A stretch of 64,000 nt of DNA from Thelonectria olida (taxonomy: Eukaryota; Ascomycota; Sordariomycetes; Hypocreales; Nectriaceae): the NCBI GenBank assembly GCA_020736575.1, contig JAGPYM010000013.1:930001-994000 (forward strand), in the 5' to 3' direction. A program made the position numbers and the translations under genes. The notes below the pieces were generated by a model, which was given only the letters and a program-made list of their open reading frames with translations, was not told the DNA's origin and ran no database searches. Shown here in pieces: positions 44,865 to 54,800 of the stretch. Every line of letters begins with the position of its first letter. The stretch's first letter is position 1.

Positions 44865-46964
44865 TTGATCTCAACAATGGACCGAAACACCAGTTCTCTG
44901 CTCTCTGGCCGCAGCACTGGAGAGCAATGGGATGCAATCATTCAATCGGAGATGCCCCTCGTCCTGGAGAGCAGCAATTGGGCTCTTATCATCGCCTTCC
45001 TCGCTCTCCTTTATCAGCTGGTTGCTGTACGATTATTCAGGCCCTACACTATGGCCCTTTTCTGGCTCCATTCTGAGGAGCACAGAGCATGGGCGTCCGA
45101 CCAGTTCCGAGTTGCAATGGCAAACACCAAGACGCCGATCTCCGCCATGACAGCGGCACCTGCGTATCGCGTTCTTGTGCGATCGGCAGGTGCCGAATGG
45201 CGACGTGAAAAAGTTCTGGCACTACTCTGGCTCATTGGTGCGCTGGTGTTGACGGTCATACCTTTCCTTATTCCTGTCTTCCAAGACAGATTCATCCCGA
45301 CCGTACAAGGGGTTCCAGGGACCAGTCAAGATTGCCGTCCAGTCCTGAATTTTACCGCAGACTGGGGCATATCTAAGTTCAACAGGCTCCTGGCGCTCGA
45401 TATGCTACGGACAGCTGACCAGTCCGGCTACAACTATAACAGTACAACAGCGGCATCCGTTGGACTAAGAGGCCCTAAGGACCGAATCTCCCTCTCTATG
45501 TCTTGTCCTCACTGGGCACCTGTCTGCGACCGTACTAACCCGATGAGGTTGGATATCGACTACTGGGTCAAAAGATCGGACCTCCGCATCGGAAGTAAGA
45601 CCTCGTCCAAAGATCCCGAATTCGGGGTGCTTAACACTTGCTACCTACCCGAGAGGCATGTAAGGCTCTTAGAGACGACGAAAGACGGACGCGAGATCTA
45701 TGGCATGCTCTATGGCTGGGTAAACGGCAGCGGCTTCGACAATGTCACCCATATATACACGCCTCTAGAGCGATTCGGTTACGGCTATTCATTATTCTCA
45801 TCCTATAACTCGCGCGGCGAATCAGAGATGTGGCTTCCTAATAAGACTCTCGACCATGATGGCGACCGCACTATCCTATTCTATCATCTCTCAACTATCT
45901 CCAACGTCGGCCAGAGTGACGATCCACTATTCAGGACAAATAGTACGCCGACTAAAGGGGGATATTTCCTTCCCATGAAAGCAGTCATTCCAATCATCTG
46001 CAATACAACCTACTCTTTCTGCCCAGAAGCTGGACATTGTTTCCCGATGAATGGGTCAGTTGGCGTACTCGACTATTTAGATCAACATAGTCCTAGCAGC
46101 GGGGCCATGACAAGGGCTTTTCTCGAGCTGATCTACCTCAATACTATCTCGACGCCTTTTCAGTCCATGGCCGGCAACAGTGAGTCCCTTCTTGCGAGCC
46201 AAACCTTACTCGACGAAAGTATGCAGATAGCAAGTCAGGAACTTAGTGCCCACTCTGAGCTGATCCGTCTAGCTCTGGCGGATCGCGCAAGACTCATTAC
46301 TGCAGCTGAGCGTGCCGCCTCCGACTGGCGCAAGTACGACCCTATCGTCGCTGACGCCGGGGTCTTAACAAAGGAACTAGGTCGGCAATGCCAATGGACC
46401 CTACTTCGCGATGCATCGGGGCGAGTGACAACGTCCGCACGCGCAATAATCATCATGTCGACAGTAGGGGGCGTCCTGCTCCTTTTGACCTTTTCCGGAC
46501 CAGTTCTACGCGCCCTATTCTGGGGACAGTTGTCCATGTTCACCCTACGTTGGCGGATGCGCACGGCAGCGTACCTGCATCGAGCCACGGTTGAGCGCGG
46601 GGAAGATGATAGGTTTTGGCCAGGAGGGGTGGATGACGAATGGCCGGTAGGCAAGGGCGTCGTTGACAAGGTTGGCCTCGTACACACCAGCGGGGGCTAT
46701 CATGCAGTCTATCGTCCGGATGCCGAACTGGGTCGCTCCCCGCGAGGTCAGATAGAAAGAACAGGGGTGTTCAAGCCAACCTGCACATCAACGCGTCCAG
46801 GGCGGATAAAGCGCCTCATCCAAAGATTCGGGCTTGTTGGTCGTCGTGACAAGGATGCGGCCTTCCTAATAGGCTACTCCGTCAATGGTGAACAGTCAGA
46901 GAGGGAAGTGCTTTCCCCACAAACGCCGGGTCTCCCACCAAAACGTGAGAGACTCGGACGTTAG
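44865..46964 (+). CDS. Orphan 699-residue membrane protein with large extracellular domain
   Basis: Uninterrupted frame from ATG 44865 (a second ATG at 44877 may be the real start). Hydrophobic helices are near residues 40-58 (ALIIAFLALLYQLVAV), 115-140 (VLALLWLIGALVLTVIPFLI) and 530-555 (AIIIMSTVGGVLLLLTF). Between the second and third lies a domain of about 390 residues rich in Cys and N-glycosylation sequons (NYNS, NGS, NVT, NKT, NST, NTT), which should face outside. The tail after the third helix is basic and Pro-rich, therefore probably cytosolic. I do not recognise a named domain. The gene sits alone between AT-rich degraded DNA on both sides, yet its own frame is intact and intronless, so it is probably under selection or recently arrived. 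Confidence 0.65.
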   Translation: MISTMDRNTSSLLSGRSTGEQWDAIIQSEMPLVLESSNWALIIAFLALLYQLVAVRLFRPYTMALFWLHSEEHRAWASDQFRVAMANTKTPISAMTAAPAYRVLVRSAGAEWRREKVLALLWLIGALVLTVIPFLIPVFQDRFIPTVQGVPGTSQDCRPVLNFTADWGISKFNRLLALDMLRTADQSGYNYNSTTAASVGLRGPKDRISLSMSCPHWAPVCDRTNPMRLDIDYWVKRSDLRIGSKTSSKDPEFGVLNTCYLPERHVRLLETTKDGREIYGMLYGWVNGSGFDNVTHIYTPLERFGYGYSLFSSYNSRGESEMWLPNKTLDHDGDRTILFYHLSTISNVGQSDDPLFRTNSTPTKGGYFLPMKAVIPIICNTTYSFCPEAGHCFPMNGSVGVLDYLDQHSPSSGAMTRAFLELIYLNTISTPFQSMAGNSESLLASQTLLDESMQIASQELSAHSELIRLALADRARLITAAERAASDWRKYDPIVADAGVLTKELGRQCQWTLLRDASGRVTTSARAIIIMSTVGGVLLLLTFSGPVLRALFWGQLSMFTLRWRMRTAAYLHRATVERGEDDRFWPGGVDDEWPVGKGVVDKVGLVHTSGGYHAVYRPDAELGRSPRGQIERTGVFKPTCTSTRPGRIKRLIQRFGLVGRRDKDAAFLIGYSVNGEQSEREVLSPQTPGLPPKRERLGR

Positions 46965-47450
46965 CAGGGAATTGGGAATAATAAAGCTAGATAGTTAACC
47001 TAGACTGCCAGGTTAGGATATTGTTCCTTTAATATAAGGTTTTATTTTCTCTCTTAAATTCTTTACATTAACTGCTTATCCTCAAGGCATTTAACAAGGC
47101 TTAGGGTAATAGTACCGTACGCCGACCCCTCGGAGACGCATGAGAGAGCTAATCTTAGCGGGTGTTGTAATAATAAGGTGTCCATCCATAGTAAGGGCTA
47201 CCTTAGCTTTTCTCAAGTACTGTATTAATATCGACAAAAGATGGCGACCAGTCGGCTGCCAAGCTGACCACCGGTAAAGTTATGATTAGTGTCCTTATTA
47301 TTTTTCATATTCGCAACGACTATCTATCGCTGTGTCTTGGTGAGAACAGTGGACAGGTGCCTAATATTTTGCTTTATTGTATGAAAGCGACGTCTCTTGT
47401 ATCATGCTGCGTTTTGTAATGAATACCCCAGACAACGTTCGAGCCCATGC
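46965..47450. other. AT-rich intergenic region
   Basis: About 0.5 kb, AT-rich with many TpA steps especially 46975-47090 and 47280-47310. It is similar in character to the 43.5-kb block and suggests RIP-affected DNA on this side of the orphan gene as well. No gene seen. Confidence 0.4.
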
Positions 47451-48029
47451 TCATTGCCGCGGAAGCTCCAGATTTTTGGACATGTAAATTACACCACCGA
47501 GAGGGTTCTTGTAGTAAGGCTCGACTTCCAAGAATCCTTCTGATTTGTACAGTGACACCGCAGGGCCCATTATTGCAAGAGTATCCAACAGAGCCTCATC
47601 ATAACCAGCGCCTCTGGCAGCTTTGATGACCTCGGCGACCAGGGTTTTGGCTACTCTGCGCCCTCGAGCCTCTGGATAGACATACAGTCGCTTTATCTCG
47701 CAGTACCGCACGTCAGCGTTTCGGCCGGCCTTGTACTGCGGCTGAAGCTCAATTGGCCGCAGTGCGATGCAGCCAAGAACTTGGTCCGTTTCTGAGTCGC
47801 AAGCAAGCAGTAGGGCGCCGCTGGGTGGTGCATATTTGCCCGGTAGGGTGCTCAGCTCTGCGGCGTAGTTCTGAAAGGTCAAGTCGAGTCCAAGCCACTC
47901 TGTATAGGCACGGAAGCAACGGGCAACGGAGGCAAGATCATCCTCTGTGGTGGCTTGACGGATTGAAACAGCGGGTGTGGAGGTGGAAGATGGCTGTGCA
48001 CTTGAGTCTTTGGAGGATGTTGACGACAT
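47451..48029 (-). CDS. GNAT-family N-acetyltransferase
   Basis: Single exon. I favour ATG 48029 (192 residues: MSSTSSKDSSAQPS...) because a Ser-rich flexible start followed by VSIRQATTEDDLASVARCF is typical of the family. An in-frame ATG at 48146 would give 231 residues. The fold is clear: beta strand ALLLACDSETDQVLGCIALRP, strand EIKRLYVYPEARGRRVAKTL containing the acetyl-CoA pyrophosphate-binding (R/Q)-x-x-G-x-(G/A)-like loop, a helix, and the C-terminal LYKSEGFLEVEPYYKNPLGG, which is the shared 'SLYKSLGF' block. The acetyl acceptor is unknown. It is one of two GNAT genes in tandem on this strand, unrelated in detail. Confidence 0.88.
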   Translation of the reverse strand: MSSTSSKDSSAQPSSTSTPAVSIRQATTEDDLASVARCFRAYTEWLGLDLTFQNYAAELSTLPGKYAPPSGALLLACDSETDQVLGCIALRPIELQPQYKAGRNADVRYCEIKRLYVYPEARGRRVAKTLVAEVIKAARGAGYDEALLDTLAIMGPAVSLYKSEGFLEVEPYYKNPLGGVIYMSKNLELPRQ

Positions 48030-48364
48030 GGCGGGTAGGACGAAGGATGAGTGATTGTTGACTGAGCCAAGTTGCACGCCGGTGACCGGAGTGAAAATTG
48101 ACCGCGGTTGAGTCACTCGGCTGAGGTCAGATTGAAGCTGCCCCACGCTTATCTGTGGCTAAGACTCGGCCTTGGTCCAACAGGAGTACCGATTCAACTC
48201 GCCGTTTTGTAACTCTGCTTCGAGTGTGAGAGCTGAGCACAGAAACAGATTGATATCGAGGATGCGTTCTAAGGCTCGAATTCTTTCCACTATGTAATTG
48301 GCTCGTATTCTATGTTCTAATTACCGCTCCGTCTACCTGACCGCACCCAGGGCTGCTTTCTTCC

Positions 48365-49252
48365 TTACGCAATTTCCTTCTTCATGAAAACAGCCGTAAA
48401 ATCCGGCCAATACTCACCCTCGGGCGCAGGATGATACAGGTTCTCGACTGTCAGAATATGCTGGTAACCTCTTCTCGTGTACCATTCCTGGTTTGTCGTC
48501 TGCCATCGCCGGTGAGCCATTTCCATGTTCATAGGAGTGTGTGTTCGCTATGTTTAAACTCACCTTCGGTGGCTCTTTGCCATCTAACATTGCCAGCTTA
48601 TGAGCGCCTTCTGTCGAAACCGTGTCCAGTCCCAGTGTGCGGGCGCAAAGCGGCTCCGAAGTTGCCATGGACTCAATAATATCCATCGCAGCACGACCAA
48701 CGCCTTGGCTTCGGAAGGCATGCTCAATGTAAAAGGTCTTTATCCAGTATAAGTTCTCCTTGGGAATGTCTAGGTTGACCTTGTCGGCCCCTGGGTTCAC
48801 GGTGTCTAGAGAGATGTGCCCAAGAGCATAAAAGAGTTGTTGAGTCGGGGTGCGAGCAACCCCGCGGAGTGATAGGCCAGTATCTTGAAGGGGCTTTTCA
48901 TGCTAAAATAAATGTAAGGCGACAGATTCTCAACGCGGTAGGTTGTCACATAGGTACCTTGGGGAGAAGATCTACGAGTTCTTGACGTTTCTCGTCGGAA
49001 TCAGAGTCGGATTTGTCAGTTGACACTGCCTATCCGTGCGTTAGATAACATAACTCATTTAGTAACTCGAATCGAAGTGGAGAGTCATACAATCCAGAAA
49101 AGGCATTTCAATCCTGATCTCTGTGTTTCCCGCCATTGAGGCACTTTCAAAGCGTCCCAACCACAGAGAATCCGCTGCTTGGTTATGCGGTCAATGTGCT
49201 CTTCTGAATCAGGATCCCACGGGATGAGATGGACTGGAACTGGACAAGTCAT
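48365..49252 (-). CDS. GNAT-family N-acetyltransferase, multi-exon
   Basis: ATG 49252 begins MTCPVPVHLIPWDPDSEEHI; introns near 49035-49088, 48895-48955 and 48500-48563 join HLIPWDP...WREETQ-like exon 1 to STDKSDSDSDEKR, then HEKPLQDTGLSLRG, then TNQEWYTRRGYQHILTVENL, ending KKEIA at TAA 48365-48367. The third exon carries LFYALGHISLDTV and TFYIEHAFRSQGVGRAAMD, where RSQGVG is the acetyl-CoA loop (Q/R-x-x-G-x-G). The final exon has the WYxRRGY C-terminal block. The product is about 235 residues. It has the pattern of small-molecule or protein N-acetyltransferases common in fungi; the substrate is unknown. Confidence 0.8.
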
Positions 49253-50039
49253 TCTCAGAGGTGGTGAGGGCGAGGCAAGACGGTCAAGGTTGCAAAACGT
49301 GAAATTGTGTGGTGAAGGAGTTAGAATGAGAGGAAGAGTGAGTCTTTGGGTTAGATTAATAATACAAGGCGGGGCCCGGAGTAATTACACCATCAAGCGA
49401 ACCAATACTCATAATACGTCGATGTACGAGTCAGCACTATAAATAAAAACATACCTTCCTTTTCCAGACAAACGGTGCCCTCTGGCTTCGGCAGCCTTAA
49501 CCATCGCCTTTCTTTCCTACTCCTTGACCTTGGGTTTCTGGCGTCCCCATGCATTATAAGACATATCTGCTGATGTATGCGGGCTAACTTCAACCAAGCT
49601 GTCATCAAGAAAACATTTCAATGGCTTGTAATAGACTGGGGGTTTGGTGACTCACACCCGCGCTCGACGAATTCCCTCCGGTCGATGGCAAAGTTTTGGG
49701 CAAGAATGTCCCGAGAAACATGGGACATGTTGCTGACACAGCACGTTTCTTCCCGGTTGAGACGCTTTGTCGGTGGTTTATATCGTAGCTAAAGTCTATC
49801 TCTTCATGGCAATTCACTTGCCTGTAGCTCTTCTTGATCAATTCGACGATCGTGCTCGCCAGTTCCCCGGCATTGATCAGGAAGAAAAGCGCAACAAAGC
49901 TTGCGATCCAGTGGTTCACAAAGATATCTTGACAGAAGAAGAAAGCGGTTTCAACCGGGTCAGGCTTTGCGTCGGTCTCAAGCCGCTCGAATACATTCTC
50001 CTGTTTTCTAGAACCCTTCCAGGAGGCTCTTAGGATCGA
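49253..50039. other. Region without a supportable gene
   Basis: About 0.8 kb. Open frames on both strands (for example 49767-50033 + and 49605-49919 -) overlap each other and show no domain. The + frame at 49830-50000 might belong to the degenerate gene that follows. Confidence 0.35.
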
Positions 50040-50866
50040 CTTCCCCCGTCTCTGGTTTTGGTATTGCTAAGGAAATTGGGAACCTTATAATGGAGGTAGA
50101 AAGAACTTCTGAACGTATTGCTCTGCATAGTGCAGATTATGGTCGAAAGTTGACATTCAGACAAGTTGACTTCCTTGAACCCTTTCTTAGCCCCCTTCAC
50201 TAAGATACCTGTGACTGATCTTGGGGTCTGCAGGATTGATCAACTCTCCACCCGTCTTGGCCTTTCCCAACCGCAATGTGTCTGGAGGTGCCTTTGCTGG
50301 TTCGTTCATGGCACTTGACAATGGGCTCACACGGATCGACGATGCCACGGGCTCGTGTGCATCAGCTCTCGCCAGTAGTTTTTCGCTCGTCAAACTTCCG
50401 AATTCCAGACCGCCAGATGGGCAAGATTTGGCCTTGACCTTGTGGGCAGTTGCTTCCAAACTGGCTTCACCATTGCCTGAGGCTTCGGCAATGTATGTCC
50501 ATGTCGTACACTTTCTCCCTCCACCGACCCAGGGAGAGGACGCCCGGGAGGCAATGTTCACATGCCAGCAAGAACAGGCCCGGGAAGACAGGTGGATCAG
50601 CTTGAAGGTAATGTGACCGATGACGAGGACGATAAACTCGAGGAACCAAAGGGGAAGGCGACTCTTAAACACATGCCGGTGACACAATGCGGAGGTTCGG
50701 TCAAAAGCTGGTCAAATGGAGAGAGGATCTGAGGCTCGGGCCAGATGGCGGTATTACTGAAGAGTCAGAGTTCATGGCGAATACCGCAAATGTGATCGTT
50801 GCCTGCTATGAAATGGAGACTTGCGGATTTCTAGCAGTGTTTTTGGCACATGTGACATTCTAGGAC
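50040..50866 (+). pseudogene. Possible degenerate gene, family unknown
   Basis: Three separate stretches look like protein but cannot be joined. Near 50051-50203: SGFGIAKEIGNLIMEVERTS, then RKLTFRQVDFLEPFLSPLH. Near 50610-50730: EGNVTDDEDDKLEEPKG, then KATLKHMPVTQCGGSVKSW. Near 50688-50862: a different frame with MRRFGQKLVKWREDLRLGPD, then GGITEESEFMANTANVIVAC. Stops separate them and the intervening sequence reads in several frames. This may be a decayed gene or a gene with introns I cannot place. I do not recognise a family. Confidence 0.3.
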
Positions 50867-52629
50867 TTTGATCAGGGGACGTAATGGCTCAAAAGAAAGC
50901 AGGTAGAGAGACTCAAGGCACAATATTTGCCTCGGGCGAGGTGGACGTGTCGCAGTTCGAGCTCTACTCGTTACCATGAGGAGGAGTAGATTTCCATAAG
51001 CTAGATCAAACGAGTAGTATAATGGCCGTAATGGGAAAGTCTCACTTTAGTTATCCCTCTTAGCAAATCCAGCATTAACCGAGTCTTGATTGAAAGTGAG
51101 ATATAGGAAGGACATTCTTGGCGCCGATTGTCCCTTGATAAAAAGTCTCAGCTGTGGGAGAAGGGAACCTACGCCACAAGGCGCCGTGCAGCCGAATGTG
51201 TGCGCTAGCTTTGGGGGCGTTGGAGCGAGGCCGATCGATCGACAGGGGAACTAAGAGCTATGGGATGGGAAAATGGAAGAGCCTCTGGGACAAGTCTATC
51301 CAGTTGGTTTCGCCTTGGTGAATAGACGTGGTGGTGTTTGAAGAAGACATCTCGGAGGCCGAGACGGAATGCAGCACATGAGCGTAGAGATGCAAGAATC
51401 GAGACCGTGCGGCCTTCTCTCCGTCATCGGAACATGTTCTCATTGCCGCTGACACCGGCGAGCTTTCTCCGTGTTGCCATTTGCTCTACCTCTTCGTCGA
51501 CATTCACAGGCTTGTAGGCCATTCAGTCCCCCTAGAAAATGACCACACCTTCGGACATTGATCTCCTGATCACTCAGTTCACAATCAAGGCAGCTTGCAG
51601 ATACCCAACCACCACCGCCGCAATAAATGTGTAATTAACCGCCCACGTTCGTGTGGCATCGGGTGACGGTCGGGGCGATGAGACAGAGGAAGTGAAGCCC
51701 CCCCGGTCGAAGGGCGACACTCAACTCCAGCGCGTCCAGGTTCCCCGCAGCCCGAGCCATCCCAGCTGCTCTTTGAGGGCCGTGGGATGCGGGGCCCCGG
51801 CATTTTTTGGGGTACAGGGCGGTAAATGTGTGTCTCGGTGCGAGTTGGAGCGAGGGACTGGGAATCGCAGAGTGGTGGAGGCAATGCAGCCACTGCGAGA
51901 CTGCGAGACTTTGGAGTACCGAAGTTGACTTGGTGAGTGTGCATGCCATGGCAAGCCTTCTTCACTCCTTCCCCTCGTCTCAAGGCCTCGTTCGAGGCGT
52001 CATGAACCCCTCGTCGAACCTCCTCCTTCGCCAAATGTCACCCTCCTCTTTCATCCCCAGACCGGCCAGGCTCCCAGCACATCTGGCCCCCCCTGCATCT
52101 GCATTCTCACGGAGCATTTTCGTGCGGTGGCCTGATGCTCAAGCACAGCTCACTCCACTCGTGCTGCGGGGGAAAGCTGGGAACAACGGTTGGAGAGGCA
52201 CAATTGGCGAAGCACTCCCTGAAAGCCTGGGGGGTCGATTTGCCGTCCACTCCCGTCGTGAACTCGACCCGCCAAGCTTCGACCTCCGTCTGCCCGGACC
52301 ACGACGTTTGCCATTAACCGACATACCCCGAGCAGAGAGAGGCTGGAACTGGGAGCGGTCTCAGTCCACGACGACGGCCTGCTCCGTAAAATTAACGCGT
52401 GTGTGCATGAGTTTAGGCATCTGATAAAAGACCCAATCTCCCATTCTTATTTACTTGGTTGTTCCTGGAAGGGAATCTTTTCTTGCTGCTTCTTCTTGGT
52501 TTGTTGGTGCCGCATTGCCCACTTACACGCACACGACCTCTTCGGCTCGGAGCAAAGAACCACACCCCCAATACAATTCAACAACACCGACACCGTCTCA
52601 CCTAACCCAGGAGCTTCTTCCACTTCAAG
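50867..52629. other. Long upstream region of the kinase gene, no gene seen
   Basis: About 1.8 kb. Several long overlapping open frames on both strands (51585-52424) reflect GC-rich sequence without stop codons rather than genes; none has a recognisable motif. The last 200 bases are pyrimidine-rich and probably contain the kinase promoter and 5' untranslated region. Confidence 0.45.
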
Positions 52630-54222
52630 ATGCGGTACGGCGTCGTCGCACCGGCTCTCTGCCGAGCCCTCGTCCAGAACCAGCGCCTGCGCGTCCAGCT
52701 ATGCAACACAGGCCTGCGGAAGCTGTCCAGCCTGAGGTCGTCCCCTCGCTCGCTCGAGGAGGAAACGATCCGCAACTACAACCCCAAGGACTTCTATCCT
52801 GCCCACATCGGCGACACTCTCAACGGCAAGTACGAGCTCGTCTCCAAGCTGGGATGGGGCACCGGCTCGACCGTGTGGCTGGCTAGAATAACCCATTGGT
52901 GAGCACAACTTCTCTTCACTCCTACCGGGTCGACTTATGCCTTACCATGAAGCAAAAGGCTGCCGTGGCAGAGCGAGCGATACGTCGCGCTCAAGATTAG
53001 CAACAACACGCCCGCCGTGAAGGCCGCGGCTCGTCGTGAGGTTGACATTTCGGAGCAGATGTTCGCTGCCGAGTCCAACCATCCGGGTCGACAGTACGTC
53101 CGCCCTGTGCTGGACTCGTTTGAGGTCGAGGGTCCGGGAGGGGACCACGTGTGCATGACGTTTGAGCCGCTGCGACAGCCGCTTTGGATGCTGGGCCAGC
53201 AGAGCGGTCTCACCAACCTCGTGCAGCCGCGCACCATCAAGTCGCTTCTCCCCAGCATGCTCAAGTCGCTGGACTTCCTCCACACAGAATGCCGAGTCAT
53301 TCACACGGGTAAGTACCAACGCATACACAATGCGCTTTCGGCCCATTGCAATCGGGCGCAAGCTTACCACCTAGAACAGATCTCAAGGGCGACCATTTCA
53401 TGATCCCATTCGAGGACACTGCCGTGCTCGAGGACTACGTCGAGCGCCAGACGGCTAACCCAGCCCCATGCCAAGAGCGACAAGGCCGCCCAGTCTACGA
53501 GTCAAGAAACAGCTTCGGCCACTTGAGGGCCGACGTTGGCTTTGTTAAGCTCACCGACTTCGGTCTGGCTGTGAGAGGCGATGTCGCCACACCAAACAAC
53601 CACGTCATCCAGCCTCGTGAATACAAGGCGCCCGAAGTCATGCTCAAGGCCGGCTGGTCTTACTCGGCCGATATCTGGAACCTGGGTCTCGTGGTATGTG
53701 ATCGTCACATATGCCTCCAAGTGCACACGATCAATTGCTAATGTATTTCGTAGCTGTGGGAGCTTCTGGGCGACATGAACCTGCTGAGTGGACGTGTGCC
53801 TGGACACTGCAAGTTCTCGCAGAAGAACCGCTTCGCCCAGATGATCCGTCTCCTGGGCCCTCCTCCTGCTGAGCTCCTCGCCAGGGCCGACCGCCAGACT
53901 CTTTCCGAGTACTACAACGACCAAGGTATGTTCAAATCAGCAGGCAGTTTCTTGGAGTGGTACAATGTACTGATGATTACGCGAAGGAGTCTTCAAACAC
54001 CCCGAGCTCGTCCCCGATGAGCTTTTCTCCCTCTCCAACTCGACGCCCATGCTTGACGGCCAGGAACGCGCCCTCTTCATCAAGTTCGCCCAAAGAATGC
54101 TGACCTGGCTGCCCGAGAAGCGCGCGACGGCCAAGGAGCTGCTCGACGACCCGTGGCTGAAGTCGATCGGCCGCCACAGGGCGACTGGATTTGGATACCT
54201 CGAGGATACCCGCCTGACCTAG
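52630..54222 (+). CDS. SRPK-like (CMGC) protein kinase
   Basis: ATG 52630; four introns (about 52901-52954, 53309-53377, 53694-53752 and 53926-53985) restore a continuous kinase of about 450 residues ending GFGYLEDTRLT. Visible motifs: Gly-rich loop LGWGTGSTVWLAR, catalytic Lys in YVALKI, catalytic loop HTDLKGDHFM spanning an intron, DFGLAV, APEVML and the C-terminal AQRMLTWLPEKRATAKELLDDPWL. The insert between DLKGDH and DFG, and YNPKDFYPAHIGDTLNGKYEL before the Gly loop, place it with the fungal SRPK-like kinases. The N-terminal 40 residues are Arg/Leu-rich without acids (MRYGVVAPALCRALVQNQRL), resembling a mitochondrial presequence. The catalytic-loop Asn (HRDLKxxN) is replaced by His, which is odd and could affect metal binding. 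Confidence 0.85.
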
Positions 54223-54800
54223 GTTTAATTGAAGAAGAAGACGGGCACGGCATGGAGCAATGGTCTTGGGTTTTTGTTCTTCGGATTGTTTTTACTGAGG
54301 TCCTTCATGGTGTTTGGGGCGACATTGACAAGAAACGTGTTATCAGAGAATGACAGAGAGCTCAATTAGCATAGCATTCTCCCGAATACCCCAATTGTCG
54401 GTATTCAACGAAATTTCAAGCTTACTTTTCATTCACACATCCATATGGCATTTGCCGCCTCTATCTCCGCACGCCGCAAGCTGAACTCAAGAAGACTTCT
54501 TGCAGTACATTTGACCCCAAGCTTAATCAATCAAATCAGGTAAATCACATCTGGGGGCGAGGATGCCGTTGTCCTACGATCGTCACCACAATGAGAAGCC
54601 ATTTGACCGTGAAAAGAGATGAGTGTATTAGCAAAGTGGAGGGTGAAAAGGTGAACAAAAAGAAAGTAACAATTCGCGGCCGTAACGTGCAATGAGTGGT
54701 AGCACCCAGGCACTTTCTAGTCTAGTAGGTATAGTCCATGTCCTGGTTCCTCTATAGTATCCAATTCTAAATTCTAAGAGTGTAAAGTTGTTTTGAAGTT
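54223..54800. other. Convergent intergenic region
   Basis: About 0.58 kb between the kinase and the 3' end of the ABC transporter gene. It should hold both 3' untranslated regions. No gene seen. Confidence 0.45.

Noticed and set aside
50187..50687. 166-residue open frame on the minus strand
   Set aside because: Starts with a hydrophobic stretch but has low-quality composition and no domain; coding-like signal in the same region is on the + strand.
51585..52424. Overlapping long open frames on both strands upstream of the kinase
   Set aside because: Several frames are open at once in GC-rich DNA, none has a domain, and they overlap each other. Probably promoter or 5' untranslated sequence.
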